From: Ceratodon purpureus | Lineage: Eukaryota; Streptophyta; Bryopsida; Pseudoditrichales; Ditrichaceae | Direction: 5' to 3' | DNA: 64,000 bases | NCBI GenBank assembly: GCA_014871385.1 | Contig: CM026421.1 | Span: forward strand, 22,434,865 to 22,498,864 | Shown: in pieces, positions 9,388 to 21,480 of the stretch | Layout: each line of letters begins with the position of its first letter | Numbering within the stretch: the first letter of the stretch is position 1 | Made by a program: the position numbers and the translations under genes | Notes under the pieces: model-generated | What the model saw: only the letters and a program-made list of their open reading frames with translations | Told to the model about the DNA's origin: nothing | Database searches by the model: none

Positions 9388-12300
9388 CTACTTCTCCAGG
9401 TGCTTCAAAAGGCCACTCTCTAGGACTCGCTTGACTTCGTTGAAGCTAAAACTAGCTGCATGAATGAATGTATCCGACTCCGAATCAAGACCGCAAACTA
9501 CACTGAGAAGGTAGTACAAATGCTTACAATTAGCCCATTGACCCCGCTTCCCAAGTGCCGTCATTGCCATCTCCTTGAAATTTGGGCAAGTGCAGGCAGG
9601 GTGCTGCGAAATGGTCAGGTAGTATTGTTGTACCTTTGGAAGCTTCCCAGAATCCAATGTGACAATGCATCCCAGGGCTGGGGCAGGCAGCATGCAAAGC
9701 TTGCTGACCTTCGCGTTCAACGATAAGGTAGAGGCACAATTATTGCTATGCTTGGTCGACGGGGCCTTCTTGTTCCGTCGGATGAGCTTCCCTGATCGCC
9801 GGGTAGGGAACTCATCCGGGTATGCCGGCGTAGGGTAGGCGGAGAAGTCCACTGCCGCGGCCCGGTCTTGGAAGAGTCTTCTTGGTGACATCTCCTTCTG
9901 TTGAGGGAGTCTGAAGCCGGCATTCTCTAGAGAGAGGATCTCTTTCTTCGTCAACTTCGTCCCAATCTTCACAGGCCACACCTCAGGTACCTTTGGCACC
10001 AATAGTACCCACTTCCGCTTGCTACCCTTGACGCACCTGTCAATGTCGTCATTGCAGAAAAAGAACTGATGAGTCTCTATTCTGTCCTTCTGGTAGTTCT
10101 TCATGGGGCCTGTGTATGTCGGCGCAGCCGTGCTCTTCCTGTGCTGCACAATCCGTGCCACGCATTTCTTCTTAGTCACAGCGTGTTGGGCGAAGCAAGC
10201 CTTAGCGGACGTCTTAGGAAGTCGTGCAATGTGCCACTCGGAAGGGTTGCAGGCGGTCTCTTCAACTGAAGTGACGTGATGGTACTCGACTGGAGGTGGA
10301 CAGTGCTCAGGGTGGAGGTCGGCTTTGTCCGCTTCAGTGCTTCTAGGAGAGTCTGCTATTACCACCGTCGGAGGGTAGTCGCTCTCCAGACGTGCAGCTC
10401 TAGTCTGGACACGAGGTCTTGACACGGTGATCTTGTCTGGCCTATGAGACTCTCGTTCATCTCCGAAGGCAACATCAGGTTTTCGTTTTAGTGAGACACA
10501 GACCTCCTCCCCTTCGAGATGCGGGTCCCTTGTGCACCACTCGCCCGCTCCTGGCATGTTCATAATCGCTTCATGTAGGACCTTCGGGTTCCCTGTCCTC
10601 GCTGCAGATCTCTGTGCACGTCGGAGGCTGAGCTCTTCTTTTGACGGACCTTTCCCGGGACGCTCCCCCTTCAAGAACTGGAAGTAGGCAACGCATTGCA
10701 TGAACGCCCTTACAAAGTCGTCGACAGCTGCAACGTACAAGTCGCTGCCCCGATCTCCAGACTGCTGCTTCCACCTGTTGTGAATTGATTCAGCAAGATT
10801 GCACGACGGCATTTCCGCCAGCTCTTCCTCAGTGTGATTCTGCGCACATTAGGGGTTAGGTTAGGGTTTAGGGTCCAATTACTGACTGCGAAGCAAACAC
10901 AGTGCCACCAGCAAGAGTCCTCGTCACCGAGGCCAATTGCCAAGGGCTGCAAGGCTGCTGCATTGGGCGCTTACTCAAGGCATGGAGCATCATGAAAGAC
11001 CAGACTGAGTACCCCGACCAAGAGTGCTCGGCCCCGAGGGAACTTGCCAAGGGCTGCAAGGCTGCTGGATTCGGCGGTAGGTCATGCCTCGGAGGATCAG
11101 AAATGAGCAGATTCTGTACTCCCACCTGGAGTACTCGGCACCGAGGGCTGAAAGGGTGCTGCACTGGACGCTAGGGCATCGCACGGAGCATCACGAGAGA
11201 GCAGATTCTTTACCTTCACCAAGTTACCTAAGATGCGATAGACACCTGAAAGGCCGAGAGATAGCTTACCAGTTCCATGAAGCCTCCCCACTGGCGATAG
11301 CGATGGTGCCAGAACGAGAGCCACGTCTCCATGTTGGAGAGCCCTTTTCCAGTTGCAGCGCCGGATGACATCCACCATGCTCGGATTGCCAAGAATTTTG
11401 TTTCAGCTTCGGCCAGTGTCGTCGCATTCTTGTACTGTTGGCAGAGTTTGATGTGTTGAGCTCGGAGGTCCTGTCGAATGTTAGCGTTTGTATGTTGCTC
11501 CAAAGACTGCCTCCAATGGAATAGGCATGTCCTCTCCCTGTCAACCATCCTCTCGGAGGCGTTACCGCTCCCATAGATAATTCAAACTGCGTTCCAATTC
11601 GCTTGGGCACCGTCTGCCATGAAGCCCTTAAAGTTAACTCTCGCGACCCCGTGAGTCTCCATGATGGCATTCAAATTCTTCCAGAGCACGGACTGGGCTG
11701 CCGTATCCTCCGACTGCATGTCGCACGCAGCGATTGTCATTATCCGACAGTAAGTGGGGTCGTAGACGTGGCAGGCCATCGTTACCCAGTTCCTTACTCG
11801 CCTCACGTGGTCAAACATGATCCACGCATCCTCCAAGTCACCGCCTGTCTGCATACGCTTAACTAGATCGACTCCAGAACCCGGCCCTACCTCAGACATC
11901 TTGAAGACATACACCTTCGCCGCATCATCGCCTTGCCCCGGGAACATGTTATTCTGGATAAACTTCCAGTTGCTGAAGCCTCGCAGCATCCTGATGCCAT
12001 CCATAGTCCCAAAGCGCCTAACATTCTTGAACGATGTAATGCAATTTCGGATGTTTGGGGAAGAGAGGTGCTTACAGCGGTCGAATATTGGTTCGAGCTC
12101 CTCCAATTCCAGAATCTTCTGCGGTTCACCTTCCTTGGCCAGAAGTAACGGGCCCAGCAGCTCCTTCCCAGTTTCGAGGACGATTGCGGAGGGTGTGGCG
12201 GAGGAAGTGCGCTCCACCTGCTCCCTGATCAAATTCTCCGTGTGTTCGACGAAGTCACGGTTCTCGCCGGACTTCATTGGATGATTGTGAGTTCTGAAGT

Positions 12301-12867
12301 GAACGCACGCTCTCGTCATGTGAGGTCCTCCAGTGACATAGTAAATCTTTGCAGGGAAAAGTGCAACGCAGGTCGGCGGTGTACTGCAAGATTTACAGAC
12401 CACGGTGGAACTCTGCGGCGGCTTCGACCCAACTTCAAACAGTTTCTCAGATTTCCCATCCCATTCAGTCTCGTTCAGTACCAAAGTCCTATTATCACGT
12501 GTAAGATACTCACATTTGACATTGTCACAGCGCAGATGGCCAAGGCACGACGAAGAACGGAATGTCAGCTTGAGGTCGTTCTGAATATTCGAAGTCGCTG
12601 TTCGAGTCCAAGGGTGTCCGTCGTATTTCCTATCCATTCCCTGTAACTGCTTTGCGGCGGAGTGATGGCCGTGAGCACCTAGGGGTGGGAACTCAAAAAT
12701 GACATCGCCATTGTACTGAGGAGGAAGGTACTCAACTTCCTGCATTCTAATTGCATCAAAATTGATGCGAGACAGAACACTCTTTGACCTTTTACGAGCG
12801 CTAAGCTTCATGAGGCACTGGACGACACTGTTTGAAGGGGAGACTGCCGGGATAGACGGAGGGGAGA
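9388..12867 (-). pseudogene. Mutator-like transposase with SWIM finger, C-terminal part, element Y
   Basis: Minus strand. Exon 1 continues from 12867 to 11270, an intron spans 11269-10840, and exon 2 runs 10839-9388. DDE-type residues can be assigned as D in IMFDH, D in GFMADGAQANWNAV and E in CNLAESIHNRW (just after the intron). The C-terminus carries a SWIM zinc finger (CTCPNF ... CKHLYYLL), typical of Mutator transposases. The N-terminal third is missing here because element X is inserted at 12868-12877; it lies at 29402-29954. A TGA at 11582-11584 interrupts the frame where the X homologue has CGA (Arg), as expected for a C-to-T change at CpG. Family assignment is strong. The gene is inactive as it stands. 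Confidence 0.85.
10840..11269 (-). repeat. transposase intron with three degenerate minisatellite units
   Basis: The donor (ACTG/GTAAGC at 11269) and acceptor (GCGCAG/AATC at 10840) match the intron position in the X transposase, which is only 106 bp. The extra length is about three ~108-bp units of the CCTCGGTGCCGAGG family in the sense orientation of the minus-strand gene (about 10890-11200). A telomere-like run (GGGGTTAGGTTAGGGTTTAG) lies at 10852-10871. Confidence 0.65.
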
Positions 12868-12877
12868 CTGCCGGGGT
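12868..12877 (+). repeat. target-site duplication of element X, left copy
   Basis: CTGCCGGGGT is found here and at 29402-29411. It is 9 or 10 bp depending on where the terminal repeat is taken to begin. Deleting X with one copy rejoins the Y transposase in frame (…TPA|VSPPSIPAV…). Confidence 0.8.
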
Positions 12878-12960
12878 GAGGGAAGCTTGTACGTGAGCGG
12901 AGAGCGCAGAGCGGAGAGCGGTGAGCGCAGATTTGGAGAGCGGAGAGCACAGAATGGGGG
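12878..12960 (+). repeat. left terminal inverted repeat of element X
   Basis: It contains GTACGTGAGCGGAGAGCG followed by further GAGCGG, AGAGCGG and TGAGCGC words. It matches the right terminus at 29335-29401 inverted, and the left terminus of Z at 60910. Confidence 0.75.
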
Positions 12961-13596
12961 ACAGAACCTAAAAATAGCACTTTTTTTACTAAAAATAAAT
13001 TATAAAATTAGAAGATTCGAATATTCTTAGTGTATTTTTGGAAATAAACTAATTTTAGTAATTTAATTTACCCTATAACCGTGGACTAATTACAGTATTT
13101 TCATTGAATTTGTAGTTGATATTCTCTTTTCTTGGTGATTAATTTTTTATCGTGCACCAGTTACTATGCTCTAGCTCCTTCTAACTAGTTCAGGCGTACA
13201 GTAATTCCCCTTATCTCCTTAAATTTATATGCAAATTACTACTTAAAATGTATTGGTATTGAACCTCTGAACAGGGATCAAGTAACATTTAATTTCGTAA
13301 TATTTTCTTAACATTGCTAGAATTCATCCACCATAGTCTACATGCCTTTCGCCTTTTTTTTTATTTTTTTTTAATTTTTTTGATATTTGTCTTGTATTTT
13401 TTATCAAATTCTCTTTATTCTATCTATCTTGTTAGAGGGGTCAAAAGCCTCCTTTCATTTAATTTTCTCCTTCATTTTATTTTCACAATCATTTTATTTT
13501 CACATTCAATTTGTTGATCTCCTTTATATTATTTTCAACCTTCATTTTAAATATTGCTATTCTTTTCTTTAATCTTTTTAATTTCAATAAATATAT

Positions 13597-13598
13597 AT

Positions 13599-13641
<43 letters not shown>

Positions 13642-13642
13642 C
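13597..13642 (+). repeat. poly(T) tract
   Basis: A run of about 42 T within a broader T-rich stretch (13340-13660). It could be the poly(A) end of a minus-strand retroposed copy or simple slippage expansion; no associated body was recognised. Confidence 0.6.
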
Positions 13643-13872
13643 TTCATTCTTTAATTTTAAGAAAAAAATTTAAATGCTAAATGACCTCTGCTAAACCTTC
13701 ATCTTTTTCCATTCGGTTTAGGAGGATGACAACTTTCAAATGAATGAATAGCCGATTTTCAAGGGCGCCAAGCATCTTCTTCAGGGATATTTAAGATAAG
13801 AGTAGAGAATGTCTCTGCCTCTTTTGTGTTGGTGTTTTGTAAAGCTCTTTTCCGTAGTGCGGGACAGCAGCT

Positions 13873-14325
13873 ATGGAAGACGTCAGAGATATTGTTGTTT
13901 CACTTGCTGACGATGTTTGTCCATTTCAACCATATGTTGAGGTGGAAGACGACGAAGAGGTGATGGCCAACAGCCAAGGGCGTCCTTCGACAACGGATGT
14001 TGACGTACAACCGGATGTAAGAGCTGACCCCCCACGTTCAGAAAATTCGGATGATATCAGAATGCTGGAGAAGGACGCAGATGTGCCTTTGCAACCACAT
14101 GCATACTCGAAGGTTGGAAAGATCCCAAGGGGAACCTATTCCAGGGAATCAGTGAATCGGAGGCGGGGAGGTGGGGCATTGCTGAAACGTTCATACCAAG
14201 GACACTTGCCAAGTGTGGGACCGAAAGTGAACGCGAATGTAGTTTGTCCTGTAGTACAGTCAGTGGGTGGCAGTCCTGCTGATAGTGTAGTGGGCAACCC
14301 TAAACGTGTTAGGTTCGAAGATTAG
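13873..14325 (+). CDS. small acidic accessory protein of element X (HAY-KVG motif family)
   Basis: A 150-residue protein that is acidic at the N-terminus (VEVEDDEEVM) and more basic toward the C-terminus (NRRRGGGALLKRS), ending GNPKRVRFED. The segment HAYSKVGKIPRGTYSR is shared with the product of 30316-30771 in element Y (HAYAKVGNIKPGTYSR), so the ORF is conserved between the elements and probably functional. A TATA-like ATATTTAA lies about 85 bp upstream (near 13787). It converges on the 3' end of the transposase gene. No known domain was recognised. A nuclear role in transposition or silencing control is speculation. Confidence 0.6.
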   Translation: MEDVRDIVVSLADDVCPFQPYVEVEDDEEVMANSQGRPSTTDVDVQPDVRADPPRSENSDDIRMLEKDADVPLQPHAYSKVGKIPRGTYSRESVNRRRGGGALLKRSYQGHLPSVGPKVNANVVCPVVQSVGGSPADSVVGNPKRVRFED

Positions 14326-14580
14326 GACATCTAATAACAAGTATATGTTTGCCGTAACAAATGGTACATGTCAGGGGATACGAGGTATATATTACACTTC
14401 TTCAAGATAGAATTGTATTGAAATAGAGTGCAATCAATGCGAACGACAAAGCCTTTAATATAATGAAAAAGTCAATACAGCTTCTGAATAGCTGACTTAG
14501 TACATGGTATATTACTAAAATCATTCACTACGTGACAAATGGCCAATGTGGAAATGGCAGTTCTAAAGTAGGAGGGCTAC

Positions 14581-17500
14581 CTACTTCTTCGCCAAGGGGT
14601 GACGCAAGATTCCACTCTCTAAGAGTAGCTTGACCTCGTTGAAGCTGAAGGTAGGCGCATGGATGAAAAGCTCGGCTTCGGGATCACGGTTGCAGACCTT
14701 CAAGAGTATGTAGTATAGGTGCTTACAATACGTGAATTGAGTCTTGCCACGGAACGTAGTCATCGTCTTCTTGAATGCTGGGCAAGTGCAACCAGGGTAA
14801 GAACTGATGGTAATCTGGTACCGCGTGATGTGTGGAGTGACGCCCGAATCCAGTCCAATGATGCAACCGTGGCCCGGCTCAGGTATCATGGTGACGGAAC
14901 GGAGGCGCGCTTTAAGAGACTCGGAGGAGCCCATGGAGAGTCGCTGCGCTTGATTGGGACGAGTGGCAGTGCGCTTCACCATCTTCCCGTCTCTCTTGCC
15001 TGGGTAGTGGTCAGCGTCTGCAGGGACTGGCACCGTGCTGAGATTTGCAGGGGGCGGGGCAGACGAGAACAGGCGTCTTGGGGAGACCGGTTTCTTCGGC
15101 GGAAGTTGAAAGCCCGCTGCTTCAAGGGCAAGAATCTCAGTAAGTTTTAGGTTAGTACCTAGTTTCACTGGCCACACCTCTGGAATGGAGGGGAATTCCT
15201 GGTCCTTTGAGTAGTGTGCTACCCACTTGCGCTTAGAGCCTTTCACGCAACGCTCGATATCGTCGGAGCAGAAGAAGAACTCAGTCTTCTCCACTACGTT
15301 CCTGCGATAGTTAGTCCAGAGCCCAGTGTAGGTCGGTGCAGCTGTGCAATGGGGCCCCCTGACGATTCTCTCAGTGCACTTCTTCTTCGTTTCAGCTCTT
15401 TGGGCCCAGCAGCACTTCGCAGAAAGTTTGTGAAGTCTCGAAATGTGCCACTCCTTCACGTCCACCTTGGTTTCTTCAACCGCGTTGACATGGCGAATGC
15501 CGCCCTTGTTCACAGGTGAAGGTAAAGGGGAATCAACTTCCTGGGAAGGAGGTTGGGTACATTGTACCTCGGTGTCGTGTTCGGAGTCGTCTTCCACAAT
15601 GACGGGCATCTGCATAGGGCGAGCTCTGACGGCACGTCTTGGGCCTCTTGGGCGTGAGAAGTTGGTCTTATCCGGGCGATGAGACTCTTCGTCAGCTCCG
15701 ATAAGGACGTCGGCTTTTCGCTTCTGTGAACCGAAGACTTCCGCTCCTGGCATGATAGGCTGACGGGTGCAGAACTCATCCGCGCCTGGCATATCGAGCA
15801 TGGGCTTGTCGAGTAGTGTAGGATTTCCCCATTTCTTCGCGTTGCGTTCCGCCATCCGAAGCCTGAGTTCCTTCTTGGATGGTCCTGTTCCGCCGACGTC
15901 ACCTTTGAGGAACTGGTAGTAGTTGACAACCTGTAGAAATGCCCGAACGAAATCGTCCACGGTAGCAACGTAGAGGTCGTTCCCATTGTTTCCTGAAGCT
16001 TGGAGCCACTTGTTGTGAACTGTTTCGGCGAGGTTACAGGTGGGCATCTCTGTGAGTTCTTCTTTCGTGAATTTCTGCAGATTTGACAGTAGGTGACGTT
16101 AGATTCAAGGATTAGAGTTCTGTAGGTTAGGGCTAGGAAACCAGTATCAAAAACATCAAAACAGAGTGCAGAGATCATACCTCGGTCATGAATCCCCCCC
16201 ACTGGCGGAAGCGGTGGTGCCAGAATGACAGCCACTGATCGAGTTTGATGAGCCCGCTCTCGCCAACGACCCCGGTGGATGCCCACCATGCTCGCAACGC
16301 GTGGTACAGAGTTTCCGCCTCTGCCATGCTGGTCGCATTCTTGTACTGAGTGCACATCTTCTTGTGCTGTTCCCAGAGTTCTTCGGGGAAGTGCTTCTGC
16401 GTATACCCCACCATATTCTGAGTCCAGTGGAACAAGCACGACCTCTCCCGGTCCTCCATTGGGTCTTCCTTGTTGCCATTGCCGTAAAGGATTCGCACTG
16501 CATTCCAATTGGCCTGTGCGTTATCCGCCATGAACCCCTTGAAGTTCGGCGCTGCAACGCCATTGATCTCCATGACCAGGTTCAGGTTTTTCCAGAAGAC
16601 GAGCTGGGCCTCCGTGTCTTCGGACTGCATGTCGCAAGTGGCGATTGTCATCACGCGGCAGTAGGTGGCGTCGTACACATGGCACGCCATGGTCGACCAA
16701 TCTTTGACGCGTTTTACATGGTCGAACATGATGCATGCGTTCTCCAAATCGCCACCAGCTTGCATACGGCTGACCAAGTCGACACCACTGCCCGGCCCGA
16801 CCTCCGACATCTTGAAGACAAAGACTTTGTCACGCATGGATCCCTGACCAGGAAACCTATTCTCCTGGACATACGCCTAGAGACTGTTACCACGGAGCTT
16901 GGTGATACCGTCCATGATTCCGTACCTTACGAATTTTTTGAAGGTGGCGACTTTGTTGCGGATGTTGGGCGACGCCATGTCTTTGCATCGATCCAGAACA
17001 GGAACCAGCTCCTCCATCGTCAGTTTCCTCGGTGGTGCATCCTCGGGCTGTAGAAGGTAGCTCCCGATGAGGAGTTTGCTCGCCTCCAGGACAACGGCGC
17101 TCTTTGTTGCTTTGTTGTTCATCTCTACCTGCTCTTCTATTAAGCTACTAATCTCTGCTTTAGAGTCTCTGTAGTCTCCAACTTTCACTGGATGATCATG
17201 TGTTCCTATGTGAATACAAGCTCTAGTCTGATTCGGTTTGCCCACAACATAATAAATCTTAGCCTCGCATGTAGCTACACATGATGGAGGTTCTTTACAT
17301 ACCTTGCACACTAGCGTGGAGTCAGACGGAGGAGGCTGGTCCATGACAAAAGCTTGCAGGGTACAGCCTTCGAATTCAGTCTCGTTTACCTCGAAGATCT
17401 TGGGAACACGCTTCAGCAAGTCACACTCCTTGTTGCTGCAGCGGAGCCATCCGACGCAGGTGGAACTTCGAAAAGAGAGTCCGAAGTCGTTTTTGATGTT

Positions 17501-18346
17501 TGTTGTGATGGTCTTGGTCCACAAGTGTCCGTCGTATCGTTTGTCCATTCCCTGCATTGACTTGGCCGCGAGCTTAGAGGATCCTGCAGCAGCTGGGGGC
17601 AACTCAAAAAGAACCGGACCATCGAACTTCGCAGGCAAGTACTCAACTCTCTCGTGTCTAATAGTGGAATAGTCTAACTTGTTCAAAATGTTTTTTGACC
17701 CACGTGTCTTAGCAAGCTGTTGAAGGAGGGGGACAATGCTAACTGTGACCTGGGACAATGGAGGAGAGACATTGGAAGGAGGAGCATCTGCGTCGACCTT
17801 AGGCACGAACTTGACGGGACTGACTTCGTCATCAGAAGAGAGAGATATGACGGTCGGAGGAGGTTTCTCTACATCTGAAGTCTCGGTACCAGGCTTGACT
17901 TTGACTTTGACATCGCGAGGTAAGGGAGTCTGAATTGTGCAAGTAGAAGAGCGACGGGGGGTGAGGATCTCAGTAGATGCAGCCATCAGAGAATCAGTAA
18001 GACCATAGACTCTATATGATCCAGGGAGGAGTCTCCACTGCAACATATTGTTTTCATCTCTCACTGAAGGTTGCCCAAGGGTGTGGGTAACCTCCATAGT
18101 AACGTCATCAAAGATTTCCTCCTCTATACTGATCGAATCCTCACGGAAATGGAATCTGAGACTCAGGCGAAGAGAGGAAACTGTAGCTAGACCATCGTCA
18201 TCTACGCGAAACCTAAGAGGGATGCCCATGCCTTGGGCGTACAGACAGACCATCTCCATGATCGAAGGTAACTGAGGCAAGAAGGGAGAAGTGTGACTGT
18301 ACCGGCGAAGCAATATTTCGAGAGCAAAGTGAGAGGAATAATGCAT
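14581..18346 (-). pseudogene. Mutator-like transposase with SWIM finger, element X (one nonsense codon)
   Basis: Minus strand. Exon 1 runs 18346-16181, the intron 16180-16075 (GTATG...CAG) and exon 2 16074-14581, about 1,200 codons. The N-terminal region (RFHFREDSISIEEEIFDD, PGSYRVYGLTDS) is shared with the separated Y N-terminus. It is followed by a basic/serine-rich linker, a Cys-bearing DNA-binding-like region, DDE residues (IMFDH, FMADNAQANW, CNLAETVHNKW) and a C-terminal SWIM finger (CTCPAF...CKHLYYILL). A single in-frame TAG at 16877-16879 stands where Y has TGG (Trp). The rest is open. It could be read through, represent a sequencing error, or make X dependent on another copy. Divergent from the + strand exon at 18887. 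Confidence 0.82.
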
Positions 18347-18815
18347 CGCTGTTGATCATTATATTCAGGTCGGAATGTCCATGTGAACAGGTGGAGAATG
18401 ATTCATTCTGTTACGTAACGAATGTACGATTTAAGAGGGACGGCTCTAACTATTTGGAATGTGACTTTTTGCTGGCCGAAGTATAGCAGGTAAGATATTA
18501 ATAACTCTACTTTAATAATTTCAATCGTGGCGTAGATTCTATTAGTTATGAAGTTTGGTAAGATTGGATTGAGCCTTCTTTAAAATTCTACATTTAAATC
18601 AATGAATATAAAAAGGAGCATGCTTTCAAGTGCTTGATTCTAATCTTTTAATTTATAGTGTGCTTGGATTTCGACTATATATTTAAAGGTTAATATTTTA
18701 AACTACACTTCAGAATAGAACTGTTATGGATACTCTTAATATAAAGAGTGTATTAAATGTGTATAGTGTTAAGGGGCCATATGAATTTAGGGTTGTATCC
18801 AAATAGTTGTTCCTT

Positions 18816-18824
18816 ATAGGTATT
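18816..18824 (+). promoter_or_regulatory. TATA-like box before the basic exon
   Basis: TATTTAAG about 65 bp upstream of the ATG at 18887, within the 530-bp divergent region shared with the transposase gene. Confidence 0.35.
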
Positions 18825-18886
18825 TAAGCGGGTAGGAGTTCTTCAGAGAGTCTTTTTGTGAGAGAGTCAGTCCTTTGGTAAGACAC

Positions 18887-19333
18887 ATGAAGCAGAGTGG
18901 AGGGCCATCCCCCTCCACTTATGTCACTCCTAAACCTAGACGAAAACGAGGTGTTACAGATTTTACGGATAGAAGAGCGAGGAAGAGGAGAGAGTCACGT
19001 AAGAAGGTAGAATTTCCACCAGACCATGTGAGTGCTCCTGTGAAAACGAGAGGATCAGGTTTGCCTGTAGCTTTAAAGTTCTGTAGCATTCGTAAACTCA
19101 TTCTAGAGTCTATTGTGGAGGAGGAAGAAGAGAGTATAGAGAATACCGCCGTTGAGAATCAGGAGCAGGGACAGCAGATAATCTTAAGTGGAGTTCAAAG
19201 TGAGGCCATGACGGAAGAATTAGTTTTTAATTGTAGTCAAAGAGTAGAGTCCCCGCAACCTTCTATTAAATTCAATGAATTTTCGACAGGGGAGCGGGAT
19301 TCTCAATCCGATATATATTTCAACTCCGAGCAG
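18887..19333 (+). CDS. basic N-terminal exon, possibly exon 1 of the ParB-methyltransferase gene of X
   Basis: The frame starts MKQSGGPSPSTYVTPKP, then a strongly basic stretch (RRKRG...RRARKRRESRKK) consistent with nuclear localisation, then a Glu-rich part (EEEEESIEN). It runs into a clear splice donor, GAGCAG/GTAAGC, at 19333. Element Y has an analogous + strand exon (31299-31577, also basic and ending at a donor) at the same place between transposase and ParB-methyltransferase. Both are therefore candidates for the first exon of that gene. Direct connection to the downstream exons is not provable from sequence alone. Confidence 0.5.
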
Positions 19334-19399
19334 GTAAGCTTTTCTACACCGTCTTCACTGCTGTGCATTCTTAAAAATTAATTAAATGTTCTAAAGAGT

Positions 19400-21440
19400 A
19401 GAAGCATTACTATTTACAAAATGTATATTACTTCTGGAAAAAAACCAAATGAATTGCTTAACGTAAATGTCGCGGAACTGAAATGGTTGTAATATGCGTA
19501 GAGGAACCCAAGGATAAGGTTAGCCGGATTTTCGAGTAGGGACACTCCTCAAGAAGAGGGTCGTGAACTCGACCATTTCTGTGCCATCGCGAGGAGAGCA
19601 AGGTTTTCGATACTGGGAGCAGGTGAAGGAGGAGCGATGGCAGCGAATGCGGAGCAGGTGAGGGCAGGCTTTGGGGCGGAGTTCGGTGCAGAGGCCGCGG
19701 AGCAGCCTCCTGTGGACATGGCCGCGCAGGAGCTGGGAGCAGGGGAGGAGCAGCTCAGGCTGCCTGGGGACGCGACCGAGGAGCAGGAGACGACGGATGG
19801 GGACTGTAGCACGACGTGGTATCCGTATTCCTCCGGAAGGCACTTATTTGACACTAAACACCTTCCAAAGTGAACCACTCCGTGTTCGTTCCCACGAAGA
19901 CCTATAGTTTTCCCTCTATTAGACAATAAGCTACCTTTCCTCGTCCGGCACCTAGCCAACCGGATTCCCTACCGGATGGACTTCCGGATTGTCACCCTCT
20001 AGATCCGGATCCGTCCGGATACCGGCTCCCAGACGGTTACCATCCGTCCACTCTAGTTACCGTCCGTCCCAAATCCCTTACCGGATGGTACTTGGACGGA
20101 CGTCTATTACAGTTTACTGGACAAACTTCCGGATTTTTAGACTAGTGGCCAGTTCCCACTGATCCGTCTATGCTTTAAAGTGGCTGGATTCTCCACCGTC
20201 CCGTGACTTAAAGTGGCTGGACACCCACTGCCCTGTAACTTAAAGTGGCTAGACACCCACTGGTCCTATTCTAACAACCGGATGGTATGATTTCCGTATG
20301 TCTACTCTACCGGGCCGGATGGCTACTCAGTACCGGATACAGGGACGGAATCCTATACTACAATGACATTCCGGTCCGGCTGCAAGTACTGTTTCTACAC
20401 TGTTACTCCTTCCGGACGGTTTCCGGTTGGCTAGTCAGGCTTTTGTCCCTGTCACCAGGCTCCTTCCGGACGTTGGAAACCGTCAACACTCGGCGCTTGA
20501 CACCCTTCCAATCTCTCCGGGCGCTCTCCTGATTCACTCAACCCGAAAACACACTTCCGGAATCCTACCGGCAACAATGGTACTTCCAACCGGAACCACA
20601 ATGGACCTGCTATGCAACCGTCACTCGCTCAAACTCCAACAGTTTCTCAAAACATATTCTGAATTTCACAAGCTAATGGAATACAAAAACAAGGTGCAAG
20701 CCTTGTGAAAACTTCTGGCTTAAGTACTATCTCCTACCCGGAGTTCTCGCAGCCTAGTGGCCCACTAGATCCTAGAATTCTGGATCTGAGATCTAGATCT
20801 GAGATCCGGAATTTAGATCTGAGATCCGGTTTCTAGATCTGAGATCCGGTTTCTGGATCTGAGACTTCCGGATTGTGGATCTGAAACTTCCGGATCTCAA
20901 CAACAACAAATCACTATATCTAACTCCCTGTTAATAGCCGGGTGCAATTGAGCCCCATCGTTAGTCGCTATTAAGAGTCGGGAGATTTCTAACTACCTAT
21001 TTCTACTTCTTACCTGATCCGGAATTATAGAAGAGCCAGACTTCCGGCATCTTGGACATCTACCTACCGGCTTTGAGGTTCCGGTCAGTGTGGGAGCTAG
21101 CCCCATCTACTATTCTTGGGTTCCGGTATTCGTCCAACAGTTTCTGGATTCCGGATTTCCAAACTTCCGGAATCCAGATTTCCGGATTTCCGGATTTCCG
21201 GATTTCCGGATTTCCGGATTCTGGAAACTTGCAGTCCGACCGGAACCGTCCGGCTAGCCGATATCAAAGACTTGTGCCACCATGTCTGGTTATGGCTTCT
21301 AGTTTCTCCCAACCGTCTTATTAGCTAAAACTATCATATTTATAATATTCCTATCTAGCTAGTATTCTAGAAACACTATAATTTCCGGTTTAGCCGGAAA
21401 TTTATGCTTACTTCCGGAAACATGTGGGAACGTCTTCCCA
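19400..21440 (+). repeat. intron-like region rich in CCGGA/TCCGG words, with a short ORF
   Basis: Dense TTCCGG, CCGGAT and GGATCTGAGATC words run from about 19950 to 21420, including a TTCCGGA octamer-like microsatellite at 21160-21230 and GGATCTGAGATCCGG repeats at 20790-20890. A Glu/Ala-rich frame (19637-19873, MAANAEQVRAGFGAEFG) precedes it. Word composition resembles the gag-like gene at 59-60.9 kb, so this may be a decayed insertion of a related retroelement in an intron of the X cargo gene. That relation was not shown by alignment. Confidence 0.4.
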
Positions 21441-21443
21441 CAG

Positions 21444-21480
21444 GGACGATGGGGAGGAAGACCGCGAAGACCTTGACCAG
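21444..21480 (+). CDS. candidate short acidic exon
   Basis: A 37-nt stretch bounded by CTTCCCACAG and GTACGG; one frame encodes DDGEEDREDLDQ. It resembles the short acidic exon proposed for Y at 40191-40290. Low confidence without transcript data. Confidence 0.25.

Noticed and set aside
11097-11378. Frames across the Y transposase intron (both strands)
   Set aside because: They read through minisatellite units and the splice donor; the homologous X intron is short and non-coding.
13314-13572. Hydrophobic Phe/Leu/Ile-rich frames
   Set aside because: Translation of T-rich low-complexity DNA next to a poly(T) tract.
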